From assembly GCF_900187455.1 (NCBI RefSeq), contig NZ_FYDX01000016.1, positions 62,001 through 126,000 on the forward strand: a DNA stretch of 64,000 bases, read 5' to 3'. The DNA comes from Pseudomonas sp. Irchel 3E13. Its GTDB lineage: Bacteria; Pseudomonadota; Gammaproteobacteria; Pseudomonadales; Pseudomonadaceae. The notes beneath the pieces were generated by a model. It saw only the letters and a program-made list of their open reading frames with translations, ran no database searches and was not told the DNA's origin. The position numbers and the translations under genes were made by a program. Positions 35,502 through 43,488 of this stretch are shown piece after piece; the first letter of the stretch is position 1, and every line of letters starts with the position of its first letter.

Positions 35502-36650
35502 ATGACCGATCCCGTCGTGATAATCGGCACCGGACTGGCGGGTTACAACCTCGCCCGCGAATTTCGCAAGCTCGACGGCGAGACGCCGTTATTGCTGATT
35601 ACCGCGGACGATGGCCGCTCCTATTCGAAGCCGATGCTCTCGACCGGTTTTGCCAAGAACAAGGACGCCGACGGCCTGTGCATGGCCGAGCCGGGCGCCA
35701 TGGCTGAGCAACTGAAGGCCGAGGTCCGCACTCACACTCGCATCAGTGGCATCGACCCCGGCCACAAGCGCCTGTGGATCGGCGAAGAGCAGGTGCGCTA
35801 CCGCGACCTGGTGCTGGCTTGGGGCGCGGAAACCGTACGCGTACCGCTTGAGGGCGATGCTGCCGATCTGGTGTTCCCGATCAATGACCTGGAGGACTAC
35901 GCGCGTTTCCGCGCGGCGGCGGCGGGCAAGCGCCGGGTATTGATCCTCGGGGCTGGCCTGATCGGCTGCGAGTTCGCCAATGACATGAGCCTGGGCGGCT
36001 TCGAGGTTGAGCTGGTGGCGCCGTGCGAGCAGGTCATGCCGACCCTGTTGCATCCGGCCACCGCGGCAGCGGTCCAGGCCGGGCTTGAAGGGCTGGGCGT
36101 GCGCTTCCACCTCGGGCCGGTGCTGAACCGCTTGCAGCGGGTGGCGGACGGGCTTGAGGCGCATCTGTCGGACGGCTCCGTGATCGCCTGCGATCTGGTG
36201 GTTTCTGCGGTCGGCCTGAAACCCCGCACCGACCTGGCCTCGGCAGCCGGTTTGAGGACCAATCGCGGGGTGGTCGTTGACCGCCACCTGTGCACGTCCC
36301 ATGCCAATATCTACGCATTGGGCGATTGCGCCGAAGTGGACGGGATCAACCTGCTCTACGTGATGCCGTTGATGGGCGGGGCGCGGGCGTTGTCGCAGAC
36401 GCTGGCCGGCAACCCGACTGCGGTCAGCTATGGACCGATGCCGATCACGGTGAAAACCCCGGCCTGCCCGCTGGTGGTGTCGCCGCCGCCGCTAGGGCAA
36501 GAGGGGCAGTGGACAGTCGAGGGGCAGGGCGCCGACCTGAAAGTGCTCTGCCACGATGCTGCGGGCCAACTGCTCGGCTATGCCCTTACGGGTACTGCGG
36601 TGATGGAGAAGCTGGCACTGAATCGCCAGCTTCCGCCCCTGATGGCGTAA
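35502..36650 (+). CDS. rubB: rubredoxin-NAD(+) reductase
   Basis: FAD flavoprotein of the pyridine-nucleotide-disulphide family, 382 aa, which passes electrons from NADH to rubredoxin. The FAD dinucleotide fold is VVIIGTGLAGYNLAREFR, the NADH fold is RVLILGAGLIGCEFANDMS, and NIYALGDCAEVDG is the second FAD motif. Start at 35502 (GAAGG upstream) rather than 35484. The enzyme partner rubA is directly upstream. Confidence 0.93.
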   Translation: MTDPVVIIGTGLAGYNLAREFRKLDGETPLLLITADDGRSYSKPMLSTGFAKNKDADGLCMAEPGAMAEQLKAEVRTHTRISGIDPGHKRLWIGEEQVRYRDLVLAWGAETVRVPLEGDAADLVFPINDLEDYARFRAAAAGKRRVLILGAGLIGCEFANDMSLGGFEVELVAPCEQVMPTLLHPATAAAVQAGLEGLGVRFHLGPVLNRLQRVADGLEAHLSDGSVIACDLVVSAVGLKPRTDLASAAGLRTNRGVVVDRHLCTSHANIYALGDCAEVDGINLLYVMPLMGGARALSQTLAGNPTAVSYGPMPITVKTPACPLVVSPPPLGQEGQWTVEGQGADLKVLCHDAAGQLLGYALTGTAVMEKLALNRQLPPLMA

Positions 36651-36695
36651 ATAACAGGCGTTCTGTCGGATTTACCCCTCCATTGCCGCCACAAT

Positions 36696-36719
36696 GGCCG
36701 CGCAGAGACTGGCGCGGCC
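36696..36719 (+). other. perfect hairpin between rubB and the HU gene
   Basis: GGCCGCGC (36696-36703) pairs with GCGCGGCC (36712-36719). No T run follows. It may act in mRNA processing or as part of the HU leader. Confidence 0.4.
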
Positions 36720-36804
36720 CTTGGTGGCGTGCCATCCTCACTCCCGTCTGCCGCAGTTTAGAGCCTGCGGTGCCTTGGGCGCTGCCTGTTGGGCGGCACG
36801 GCAT

Positions 36805-36812
36805 AACAACAA
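36805..36812 (+). promoter_or_regulatory. CA motif (Hfq/Crc-type) in the HU leader
   Basis: AACAACAA, extended by more A, matches the AANAANAA motif through which Hfq with Crc represses translation in Pseudomonas. It lies 26-33 nt before the HU start codon. Confidence 0.4.
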
Positions 36813-36837
36813 AAAATTCCGTCAAAGGGGCTTCACC

Positions 36838-37113
36838 ATGCGTAAACCCGAACTCGCCGCAGCCATCGCTGAAAAGGCCGATCTCACCAAAGAGCAGGCC
36901 AACCGTGTCCTGAATGCCGTGCTCGAAGAAATCACCAACGCCCTGCACGGAGGGGACGGAGTGACCCTGGTAGGCTTTGGTACGTTCGAGAAGCGTCACC
37001 GCGGTGCCCGCACCGGCAAAAACCCGCAAACCGGCGAGCCGGTGAAAATCAAGGCCAGCAATACCGTGGCGTTCAAGCCAGGCAAGTTCCTCAAGGACAG
37101 CGTCAATCCTTGA
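36838..37113 (+). CDS. HU-family DNA-binding protein
   Basis: Histone-like protein of 91 aa that bends DNA as a dimer. It shows GDGVTLVGFGTFEKRHRGARTG and NPQTGEPVKIKASNTVAFKPGK, the HU arm and signature. It corresponds in place to P. aeruginosa PA5348. The frame is open further upstream, but MRKPELAAAIAEKADLTKEQ is the conserved start. A CA motif precedes it and a terminator follows. Confidence 0.95.
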   Translation: MRKPELAAAIAEKADLTKEQANRVLNAVLEEITNALHGGDGVTLVGFGTFEKRHRGARTGKNPQTGEPVKIKASNTVAFKPGKFLKDSVNP

Positions 37114-37139
37114 GAGCGTGATTCATCGAATGCAGTGAG

Positions 37140-37167
37140 AACGGGCATCCCAAGGGATGCCCGTTTT
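37140..37167 (+). terminator. intrinsic terminator after the HU gene
   Basis: AACGGGCATCCC (37140-37151) pairs with GGGATGCCCGTT (37154-37165), followed by TT. Strong, 12-bp stem. Confidence 0.9.
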
Positions 37168-37268
37168 GCTTGGGGTGATCGCTGGAGCAAAAGCAGGTCG
37201 ACCAGTAGCATTCGTTCACTAAAAGGATAAACTGCGCGCGCCAGTCACTTTTTCGCCGAGGCGCATTC

Positions 37269-37643
37269 ATGAAGTTCCGCTTTCTCCTTTGGGCCATGGG
37301 GCTGCTGATGTCCCGGGCCAGCCGCAAGAATCCGGCTTTCCAGCAGCAATTGCAGGGCAAGGATCTGGTGTTCCAGCTACAGACGCTGGACGGCAAGGTC
37401 GCCCGCCACTTCGTCGTCAAAGACAATCGCATCAGCAGCAGCGGCGGCACCCATCCGACCCCGGCCTTCGCCATCGCCTTCAAGGACGCCGTGTTCGGCT
37501 TCGAGACCCTTCAGGCGAAGAACAAGCAACTGGCGTTCATGCAGGGGATCCAGGACAAGACCATTCAGATCAAGGGCAACCCGGCCCTGGTGATGTGGTT
37601 CCAGGGCCTGATGAAGTACCTGAAGCCCAAAAAGAAAGCCTGA
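37269..37643 (+). CDS. SCP2-like lipid-binding domain protein, unknown function
   Basis: A 124-residue protein with a sterol-carrier-protein-2-like pattern: LVFQLQTLDGKVARHFVVKDNRISSSGG, then FAIAFKDAVFGFETLQAKN and IQIKGNPALVMWFQGLMK. It begins with a hydrophobic stretch (FLLWAMGLLMSRASRKN) that may anchor it or be part of the fold. It keeps the neighbourhood of P. aeruginosa PA5347. Function unknown. Confidence 0.8.
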   Translation: MKFRFLLWAMGLLMSRASRKNPAFQQQLQGKDLVFQLQTLDGKVARHFVVKDNRISSSGGTHPTPAFAIAFKDAVFGFETLQAKNKQLAFMQGIQDKTIQIKGNPALVMWFQGLMKYLKPKKKA

Positions 37644-37665
37644 CCCCAAGGGGCCAGGCTTTTTC
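37635..37665. terminator. intrinsic terminator at convergent gene ends
   Basis: AGCCTG(A)CCCC (37637-37647) pairs with GGGG(C)CAGGCT (37650-37660), flanked by AAA and TTTTT; one internal mismatch. It can serve the SCP2-like gene and, less well, the HDOD gene on the other strand. Confidence 0.85.
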
Positions 37666-37687
37666 GTGACAGCCGCTACAGCCGGAC

Positions 37688-39088
37688 TCAGTGCTGGCTG
37701 AACTGCGAGGCCAGTTCGCGCAGCATGGTTTCGGCTTCCAGCACCTTGTGGACCACGTCTTCAGCCTTCTCGCGAGTGATGCTCAGGCGTTCCAGCAGCT
37801 CGTCCGGAATAGGCTCGTCTGGCCCGGAGCCGATACCGCGAGCACGCAGCAGGCGCACCGACAGGCACACCAGATTGGGGAAGGCCGAGTAGTCGCCGGC
37901 GTAATGCGGGTCGTGCTGGAAGCGTAGGGCGGTGGCGAGCTCTTCCGGCATGTCCCAGAAACGCATCAGCCAGGCGCCGATCTGCTCGCGGCTGATGCCC
38001 AGCAGATGTTGCTCCACATAGCTGTGGCACAGGTGCGGGTTGACCTCCAGGTGTCGGCAGATCAGCGAGAAATGCGGCGGGAACACGTGGGCCAGCAGCA
38101 GGTAGCCGAAGTTGTGCAGCAGCCCCGCCAGATAGGTCAGCCCCGCTTCCGGGCGTTCAGCCCGCGGCATTGCGCGCGTCAGACCCTCGATCACCGCAGC
38201 GGTGTAGATCGATTGCTGCCAGTACGGCGTGGTCTGTTGCGGATGATCCTTCGGCAGGCTGAGGGTCTTGCCCAGCGCCAGGCCCAGCGCCAGGTTGATC
38301 ACCAGATCGAAGCCGAGCACGCGGACGATGGCGTCTTCCACCGAGCGGATCTTGCCGGGTGAGGCGTAGTAGGGCGAGGCCGCCCAACTGACCACCTGGG
38401 CCGCCAGCGCCGGGTCGGTTTCGACCACACCGGTGATGTCATCAATGGTGGCGTTGGGGTCTACCCGCAGCTTGATGATTTTCTGCGCGGTTTCGGCCAG
38501 CGGCGGGATTTCGATGGTCGCTTCCAGGCGCTGCTGGATTCGACGCGCGGTAAAAACCTGAACGGCCTGGGTGATTTCCTCGCTGTCGTCAGCGGGCCGG
38601 TCGAGGTTCGGACGGATCTGGCTCAGCAGCTCGCCGAACTTGCCGGCGCTGGCCTTGCTGAGCATCTTCTTGAAGTCATCGCGCTCGATTTCCAGCAGCA
38701 GGCCTGCTTCACCCGACTGCACCAACAGACGCTCCGGCTGCAGCACGCTTTCTTCGTACAGGCACGGCGAACTGGTCAGCGCGGGTATGGCCGGCAGGAT
38801 CTTCAGCCCGTGCTTGTCGAGCATCTGTTGCAGACGCTCCAGCGGCACCGCGGCCAGCTTGCGCCCGGTCAGTTCGGTGAGACGGCTGAGGTCGAGCAAC
38901 TGGCTCTGCGGGAACAGCACCATCAGCGCGCCGACCGAGTCGTCCAGCAGGACGGCCATAACACGGGCTTCGGGCGGCAACTGCGGTTGTTCGGGCACTT
39001 CGCGATAGGCGACGCCGAGCTTGTCGAGCAGCAGCCGGATAACAGACGGAACCTGTGGGGTTGCTGTATCGAGGGCAACTTCAATCAT
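37688..39088 (-). CDS. YbaK-like plus HDOD domain protein
   Basis: A 466-residue protein. The N-terminal about 160 residues resemble the aminoacyl-tRNA-deacylase (YbaK/ProX) fold: VIRLLLDKLGVAYREVP, then VLLDDSVGALMVLFPQSQLLDLSRLTELTGRKLAAV. The HDOD domain follows from about 200 (ATIEIPPLAETAQKIIKLRVDPNATIDDI, then LLHNFGYLLLAHVFP). HDOD proteins are non-catalytic signalling modules. The order and locus match P. aeruginosa PA5346. The role is unknown. Confidence 0.88.
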   Translation of the reverse strand: MIEVALDTATPQVPSVIRLLLDKLGVAYREVPEQPQLPPEARVMAVLLDDSVGALMVLFPQSQLLDLSRLTELTGRKLAAVPLERLQQMLDKHGLKILPAIPALTSSPCLYEESVLQPERLLVQSGEAGLLLEIERDDFKKMLSKASAGKFGELLSQIRPNLDRPADDSEEITQAVQVFTARRIQQRLEATIEIPPLAETAQKIIKLRVDPNATIDDITGVVETDPALAAQVVSWAASPYYASPGKIRSVEDAIVRVLGFDLVINLALGLALGKTLSLPKDHPQQTTPYWQQSIYTAAVIEGLTRAMPRAERPEAGLTYLAGLLHNFGYLLLAHVFPPHFSLICRHLEVNPHLCHSYVEQHLLGISREQIGAWLMRFWDMPEELATALRFQHDPHYAGDYSAFPNLVCLSVRLLRARGIGSGPDEPIPDELLERLSITREKAEDVVHKVLEAETMLRELASQFSQH

Positions 39089-39166
39089 GGTCTGTATCCA
39101 AATTTTTTACAGAGGCAGAGTATACCCAGCTTGACCGGGTGGCTGGATCCAATTGCGTGGATCACG

Positions 39167-41242
39167 TCACACCTGGCCATATTGTTGGCCGTGACGCAGC
39201 CAGCGTTCGAGCAGCGGGCTGACGTGATCGGGCCAGCGCGCCAACAGCGCCTGGGCGGCGTCGCGAACGGCGGGCAGCAGGTCGGCATCGCGCATCAGGT
39301 CGGCGACCTTGAACTGCAGCAGGCCGGTCTGGCGCGTGCCGAGCATTTCGCCCGGGCCGCGCAGTTCCAGGTCCTTTTCGGCGATGACGAAGCCGTCGTT
39401 GGTTTCGCGCATGATCCCCAGGCGTTCGCGGCCGATCTGCGACAGTGGCGGATGATACAGCAGCACGCAGTGACTCACGGCGCTGCCGCGGCCGACACGG
39501 CCACGCAATTGGTGCAACTGGGCCAGGCCCAGGCGCTCGGGGTTTTCGATGATCATCAGGCTGGCGTTCGGCACATCCACGCCGACCTCGATCACGGTGG
39601 TGGCCACCAGCAGTTGCAGGCGGCCTTCCTTGAACTCGGCCATGATCGCGGCCTTTTCCGCAGGCTTCATGCGCCCGTGAATCAGCCCCACATGCAGCTC
39701 GCCCAAGGCGCTGGAAAGCTCCTCGAAGGTGGTTTCGGCGGCCTGGCAGGTCAGCTCTTCGGATTCTTCAATCAAGGTGCACACCCAGTACGCCTGGCGC
39801 CCTTCGGCACAGGCGGCACGCACCCGTTCGACCACTTCGAAGCGCCGGCTGTCGGTGACCAGCACGGTGTTGACCGGGGTACGCCCGGGCGGCAGTTCGT
39901 CGAGGATCGAGGTGTCGAGGTCGGCGTAGGCGCTCATGGCGAGGGTCCGCGGGATTGGGGTCGCGGTCATGATCAACTGGTGCGGGCAGAAACGGCCGCC
40001 CACGCCTTTCTGGCGCAAGGCCAGGCGCTGCTGGACGCCGAAGCGGTGCTGTTCGTCGATGATCGCCAGGGCGAGGTTGTGGAATTTCACCTCTTCCTGG
40101 AACAGCGCATGGGTGCCAACCACCATGGGCGTGCCGCTGGCGATCTGCTCCAGCGACGCGGTGCGGGCCTTGCCCTTGAGCTTGCCGGCCAGCCACGCGA
40201 CTTCGATACCCAGCGGTTCGAGCCAGCGTTTGAAGGTGATGTAGTGCTGTTCGGCGAGAATCTCGGTGGGCGCCATCAGCGCCACCTGGTAGCCGGCTTC
40301 CAGCGCCTGTAGCGCGGCGAGGGCGGCGACCACGGTCTTGCCCGCGCCAACATCGCCCTGGACCAGGCGCAACATGGGCTCGGGCTGGCTCAGGTCGTAA
40401 GCGATTTCATTGCCGACCCGCTGCTGCGCGCCGGTCGGCGGGAAGCCCAGGTTGGCGAGGAACTGCGCCGGCAGCCGCTTGGCCTTGGGCAGCACCGGCG
40501 CGCGCAGAGCCCGCAGGCTTTCCCGCAGGCGTTGCTGTGAAAGCTGGTGGGTGAGCAGTTCTTCGAAGGCCAGGCGATGCTGGGCCCAATGCTGGCCTTC
40601 GGCGAGCTCATCGACATCGGCATCGGCGGGCGGCTGGTGCAGGTAGCGAATGGCCTGGTCCAGCGGGCCGAGCTGGTAGTCGCGGGCCAGTTCCTCGGGC
40701 AGCCAGTCCGGCAGGCTGCGCGGGCCGAGCATAGCCAGGCTCTGCTGGCTCAACTGGCGCAGGCGCTGTTGAGTGAGGCCTTCGGTGGTCGGGTAGATAG
40801 GGGTCAGGGTCTGGTCCACCGGCGCCGGCTCGTCGCCGGTAAGGGCGCGGTACTCGGGGTGGTAGATTTCCAGCCCCGAGGCGCCGGGCCGGGCTTCGCC
40901 GTAGCAGCGCAGGTGGGTGCCGCGCTTGAGGCCGTCTTTCTGGGCGTTGCTGAAGTGATAGAAGCGCAGGCTCAGCACGCCGCTGCCATCACCGAGGCGC
41001 ACGACCAGGCTGCGGCGTTTGCCCATCACCACGTCGGCGCCGCTGACCACGCCTTCGATGACCGCATCCTGGCCAGGACGCAGCGCACCGATGGGCACCA
41101 CGCGGGTGCGGTCCTGATAGCGCAGGGGCAGATGGAACAGCACGTCCTGGAGGTTTTCCAGGCCGACCTTGGCGAGCTTCTCGGCCATGGCTTCGCCGAC
41201 GCCTTTCAATGCGGTGACCGACACCTGGGACAACTCGGTCAT
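39167..41242 (-). CDS. recG: ATP-dependent DNA helicase RecG
   Basis: Branch-migration helicase for stalled forks and Holliday junctions, 691 aa. It contains a wedge/OB domain with LRYQDRTRVVPIG and a helicase core with RLVQGDVGAGKTVVAALAAL (Walker A), IDEQHRFGVQQR (DEQH), MTATPIPRTLAMSAYADLD and the TRG-type LRGRVGRGSAVSHCVLLY (motif VI). Nine bp separate it from oxyR upstream, so oxyR-recG is an operon, as in other pseudomonads. Confidence 0.98.
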   Translation of the reverse strand: MTELSQVSVTALKGVGEAMAEKLAKVGLENLQDVLFHLPLRYQDRTRVVPIGALRPGQDAVIEGVVSGADVVMGKRRSLVVRLGDGSGVLSLRFYHFSNAQKDGLKRGTHLRCYGEARPGASGLEIYHPEYRALTGDEPAPVDQTLTPIYPTTEGLTQQRLRQLSQQSLAMLGPRSLPDWLPEELARDYQLGPLDQAIRYLHQPPADADVDELAEGQHWAQHRLAFEELLTHQLSQQRLRESLRALRAPVLPKAKRLPAQFLANLGFPPTGAQQRVGNEIAYDLSQPEPMLRLVQGDVGAGKTVVAALAALQALEAGYQVALMAPTEILAEQHYITFKRWLEPLGIEVAWLAGKLKGKARTASLEQIASGTPMVVGTHALFQEEVKFHNLALAIIDEQHRFGVQQRLALRQKGVGGRFCPHQLIMTATPIPRTLAMSAYADLDTSILDELPPGRTPVNTVLVTDSRRFEVVERVRAACAEGRQAYWVCTLIEESEELTCQAAETTFEELSSALGELHVGLIHGRMKPAEKAAIMAEFKEGRLQLLVATTVIEVGVDVPNASLMIIENPERLGLAQLHQLRGRVGRGSAVSHCVLLYHPPLSQIGRERLGIMRETNDGFVIAEKDLELRGPGEMLGTRQTGLLQFKVADLMRDADLLPAVRDAAQALLARWPDHVSPLLERWLRHGQQYGQV

Positions 41243-41251
41243 GGCGAAAAC

Positions 41252-42172
41252 CTATTGGTCCGCGGGTGGCTTGGCCACCGAGCACAGACGGATCGAATCA
41301 GCGAGGATCTCAATGGCCTTCGGCCGCGGGAAACTGGCCCGCCAGGCGATGGCCACGGTGCGGAACGGCACGGGCGGGCTCAACGGACGGACTTCGATCA
41401 CGCCAGGCGCGTAGTGATGGCTGTGCACCGCCGACAACGGCAGGATCGAGATGCCGAGGCCAGAGGCGACCATGTGACGGATGGTTTCCAGCGAGCTGGA
41501 TTCCACCGTGGTGTGCTTGGCGCCGTCGCTACCCTTGGCCAGGGTCGGGCAGGCCTCGAGCACCTGGTCGCGGAAGCAGTGACCTTCGCCCAGCAGCAGC
41601 AGGCTCTTGTCGTTGAGCAGGCTGGCGTCGATGGTCTCTTGCTGGGTCCAGGGGTGGCCGCTGGGCATCAGCACATAGAACGGCTCGTCATAGAGCGGCA
41701 GCGTCAGCACGTCGGCTTCATTGAACGGCAGGGCGATGATCACCGCGTCCAGTTCGCCGTTGCGCAGTTTGTCGCGCAGCACGTGGGTGAAGTTTTCTTC
41801 GATGTACAACGGCATCTGCGGGGCGACCCGGTGCAGTTGTGGAATCAGGTGGGGGAACAGGTACGGGCCGACGGTGTAGATGGCTCCGACCTTGAGCGGC
41901 GCGGTCAGCTGGTTCTTGCCAGCCTGGGCCAGTTCGCGGATGCCCTGGGCCTGTTCGAGGACTTTCTGCGCCTGGGCGACGATGCTTTCGCCGACCGGGG
42001 TCAGGCGCACCGCGCTTTTGCTGCGCTCGAAAATCAGTACGCCCAACTCGTCCTCAAGCTTTTTCACGCCCACCGACAAGGTCGGCTGGCTGACGTGGCA
42101 GCGTTCGGCGGCGTGGCCGAAATGCTGTTCCTGAGCGAGAGTGACGATGTAGCGTAATTCTGTGAGGGTCAT
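41252..42172 (-). CDS. oxyR: hydrogen-peroxide-sensing LysR regulator OxyR
   Basis: A 306-residue LysR protein with HTH ELRYIVTLAQEQHFGHAAERCHVSQPTLS and the redox cysteines C199 and C208 (GEGHCFRDQVLEAC), exactly as in E. coli OxyR. Oxidised OxyR activates catalase and peroxiredoxin genes. It is transcribed ahead of recG. An OxyR-like dyad lies 46-62 bp upstream of its start. Confidence 0.98.
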   Translation of the reverse strand: MTLTELRYIVTLAQEQHFGHAAERCHVSQPTLSVGVKKLEDELGVLIFERSKSAVRLTPVGESIVAQAQKVLEQAQGIRELAQAGKNQLTAPLKVGAIYTVGPYLFPHLIPQLHRVAPQMPLYIEENFTHVLRDKLRNGELDAVIIALPFNEADVLTLPLYDEPFYVLMPSGHPWTQQETIDASLLNDKSLLLLGEGHCFRDQVLEACPTLAKGSDGAKHTTVESSSLETIRHMVASGLGISILPLSAVHSHHYAPGVIEVRPLSPPVPFRTVAIAWRASFPRPKAIEILADSIRLCSVAKPPADQ

Positions 42173-42217
42173 AACATGCGTCCATGAAGTAGCGGCCCCA
42201 GCATAGCGGCTGCAACC

Positions 42218-42234
42218 GATAGAAGCACGTTATC
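42218..42234. promoter_or_regulatory. candidate OxyR operator half upstream of oxyR
   Basis: GATAG-N7-TTATC differs by one base from the OxyR dyad ATAG-N7-CTAT. It lies 46 bp before the oxyR start. A second dyad at 10-bp register is not clear. Confidence 0.4.
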
Positions 42235-42281
42235 AGACTTGCATCGGGGCGACAGAAACAATGATCCAGGCTTCATGAAGG

Positions 42282-42313
42282 AAGACGGCGACCTGAGGGT
42301 CGCCGTCTTTTTT
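42282..42313 (+). terminator. plus-strand intrinsic terminator with no plus-strand gene upstream
   Basis: AAGACGGCGACC (42282-42293) pairs with GGTCGCCGTCTT (42298-42309), followed by TTTT. The T run is on the plus strand; on the minus strand, where tonB ends 7 bp away, the tail is only TCTTCCTTC. It may be a bidirectional tonB terminator, or close a plus-strand transcript starting near oxyR. Confidence 0.8.
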
Positions 42314-42319
42314 CCAGCC

Positions 42320-43060
42320 TTAGCGCTTGTCCAGCGAGTAGACGAACGGTGCAACCACTTCGATGCTGCCGTTGTTGAGCAGCTCCTTGGGTGGCGCCGG
42401 CACTGGCTGTGCCTTGCGGATCATCTCCAGGGTCGCGCGGTCCAGCGCGGCACTGCCCGAACCTCCGGCCAGCGAGTAGGACAGGATCCGGCCTTCGCCA
42501 TCGACCACGAAGCGCAACCGGTTGATGCCCTGCAGGCCGCGACGGCGAGCGTCTTCCGGGTAGCGTTTGAACTTGCCCAGGTGACGCAGCAAGTCGCTCT
42601 GCCAGGTCGGCAAGGCGTTGCTGTTGCTGGCGATGCTCGGTGCCGGTGCCGGTGCCGCCGATTTTTGCGCCTGCGCGTTGCTCGGCGGGGTATCGACGAC
42701 GTCCTGCTCGACCGGTTTCTCCTGCGGATCAGGCTTTTGCTCCGGCTTTGGCGGCTGGGGCTTGGCCTTGGGTTTGGCAGGTTTCGGAATAGCGATTTTC
42801 GGCTTCGGTGCTTCAACCAGCTTCGGCAACGGCGGTTCCTCTACCGGTGCGGGCGGTTGCGGCGGCGTCACGACCTTGGGCGGTGGTGGCGGCGCCGGCT
42901 CTGGCATCGGAGCCATTTCGATCATCATTGCTGCGGGCGGCAGTTCGATGGCCTGCGGTGCCGACCAGTTCAGCGCCAACACGATTGCGATGGCATGCAC
43001 TGCCAGCACGAGTAACAGGCTACCGCCGTAACGCCCCAGCTTGTACCGGGTCTCGATCAT
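42320..43060 (-). CDS. tonB: energy transducer TonB
   Basis: Energy transducer for TonB-dependent outer-membrane receptors, 246 aa. One N-terminal TM anchor (GGSLLLVLAVHAIAIVLALNW), a Pro/Lys/Glu-rich spacer at about 45-110 (PPPPPKVV, KPKPKPQP-like), and the C-terminal domain with YPEDARRRGLQGINRLRFVVDGEG. It overlaps exbD by 4 bp. It receives energy from ExbB-ExbD. Confidence 0.95.
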   Translation of the reverse strand: MIETRYKLGRYGGSLLLVLAVHAIAIVLALNWSAPQAIELPPAAMMIEMAPMPEPAPPPPPKVVTPPQPPAPVEEPPLPKLVEAPKPKIAIPKPAKPKAKPQPPKPEQKPDPQEKPVEQDVVDTPPSNAQAQKSAAPAPAPSIASNSNALPTWQSDLLRHLGKFKRYPEDARRRGLQGINRLRFVVDGEGRILSYSLAGGSGSAALDRATLEMIRKAQPVPAPPKELLNNGSIEVVAPFVYSLDKR

Positions 43061-43485
43061 TTCTTGGCTGCCGTCTCAAGCCCGACCAGACCGACCTTGA
43101 GGTAGCCGGCGGCGCGCAATGTGTTCATGACTTCCATCAGATCGCCGTAGTCCACGCCTTTGTCGGCCTGGAAGAAGATCGTGGTTTCCTTGTCACCCTT
43201 GGTCTTGGCATCCAGCATCGGCCCCAGCTGGCTCGGTTGCTGGACCAGGTCTTCACCGAGGTAAAGCTTCTGGTCAGCCTTGACGCTCAGGAACACAGGC
43301 TTTTCCGGTCTCGGCGCGGGCTTCGCGGTCGAGGCTGGGAGGTCGACCTTGATGTCGACCGTCGCCAGCGGCGCTGCCACCATGAAGATGATCAGCAGAA
43401 CCAGCATTACGTCGATGAACGGCGTAACGTTGATTTCGTGGTTTTCGGCGAGATCGTCGCCGCCCTCGTTAAGATGCAGGCCCAT
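43057..43485 (-). CDS. exbD: TonB-system proton-channel protein ExbD
   Basis: ExbD, 142 aa, with a single TM segment (INVTPFIDVMLVLLIIFMVAAPLATVDIKVDLP) carrying the essential Asp in FIDVMLVLLI. It couples proton flow through ExbB to TonB. It lies between exbB (3-bp gap) and tonB (4-bp overlap) in one operon. Confidence 0.97.
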   Translation of the reverse strand: MGLHLNEGGDDLAENHEINVTPFIDVMLVLLIIFMVAAPLATVDIKVDLPASTAKPAPRPEKPVFLSVKADQKLYLGEDLVQQPSQLGPMLDAKTKGDKETTIFFQADKGVDYGDLMEVMNTLRAAGYLKVGLVGLETAAKK

Positions 43486-43488
43486 GGT

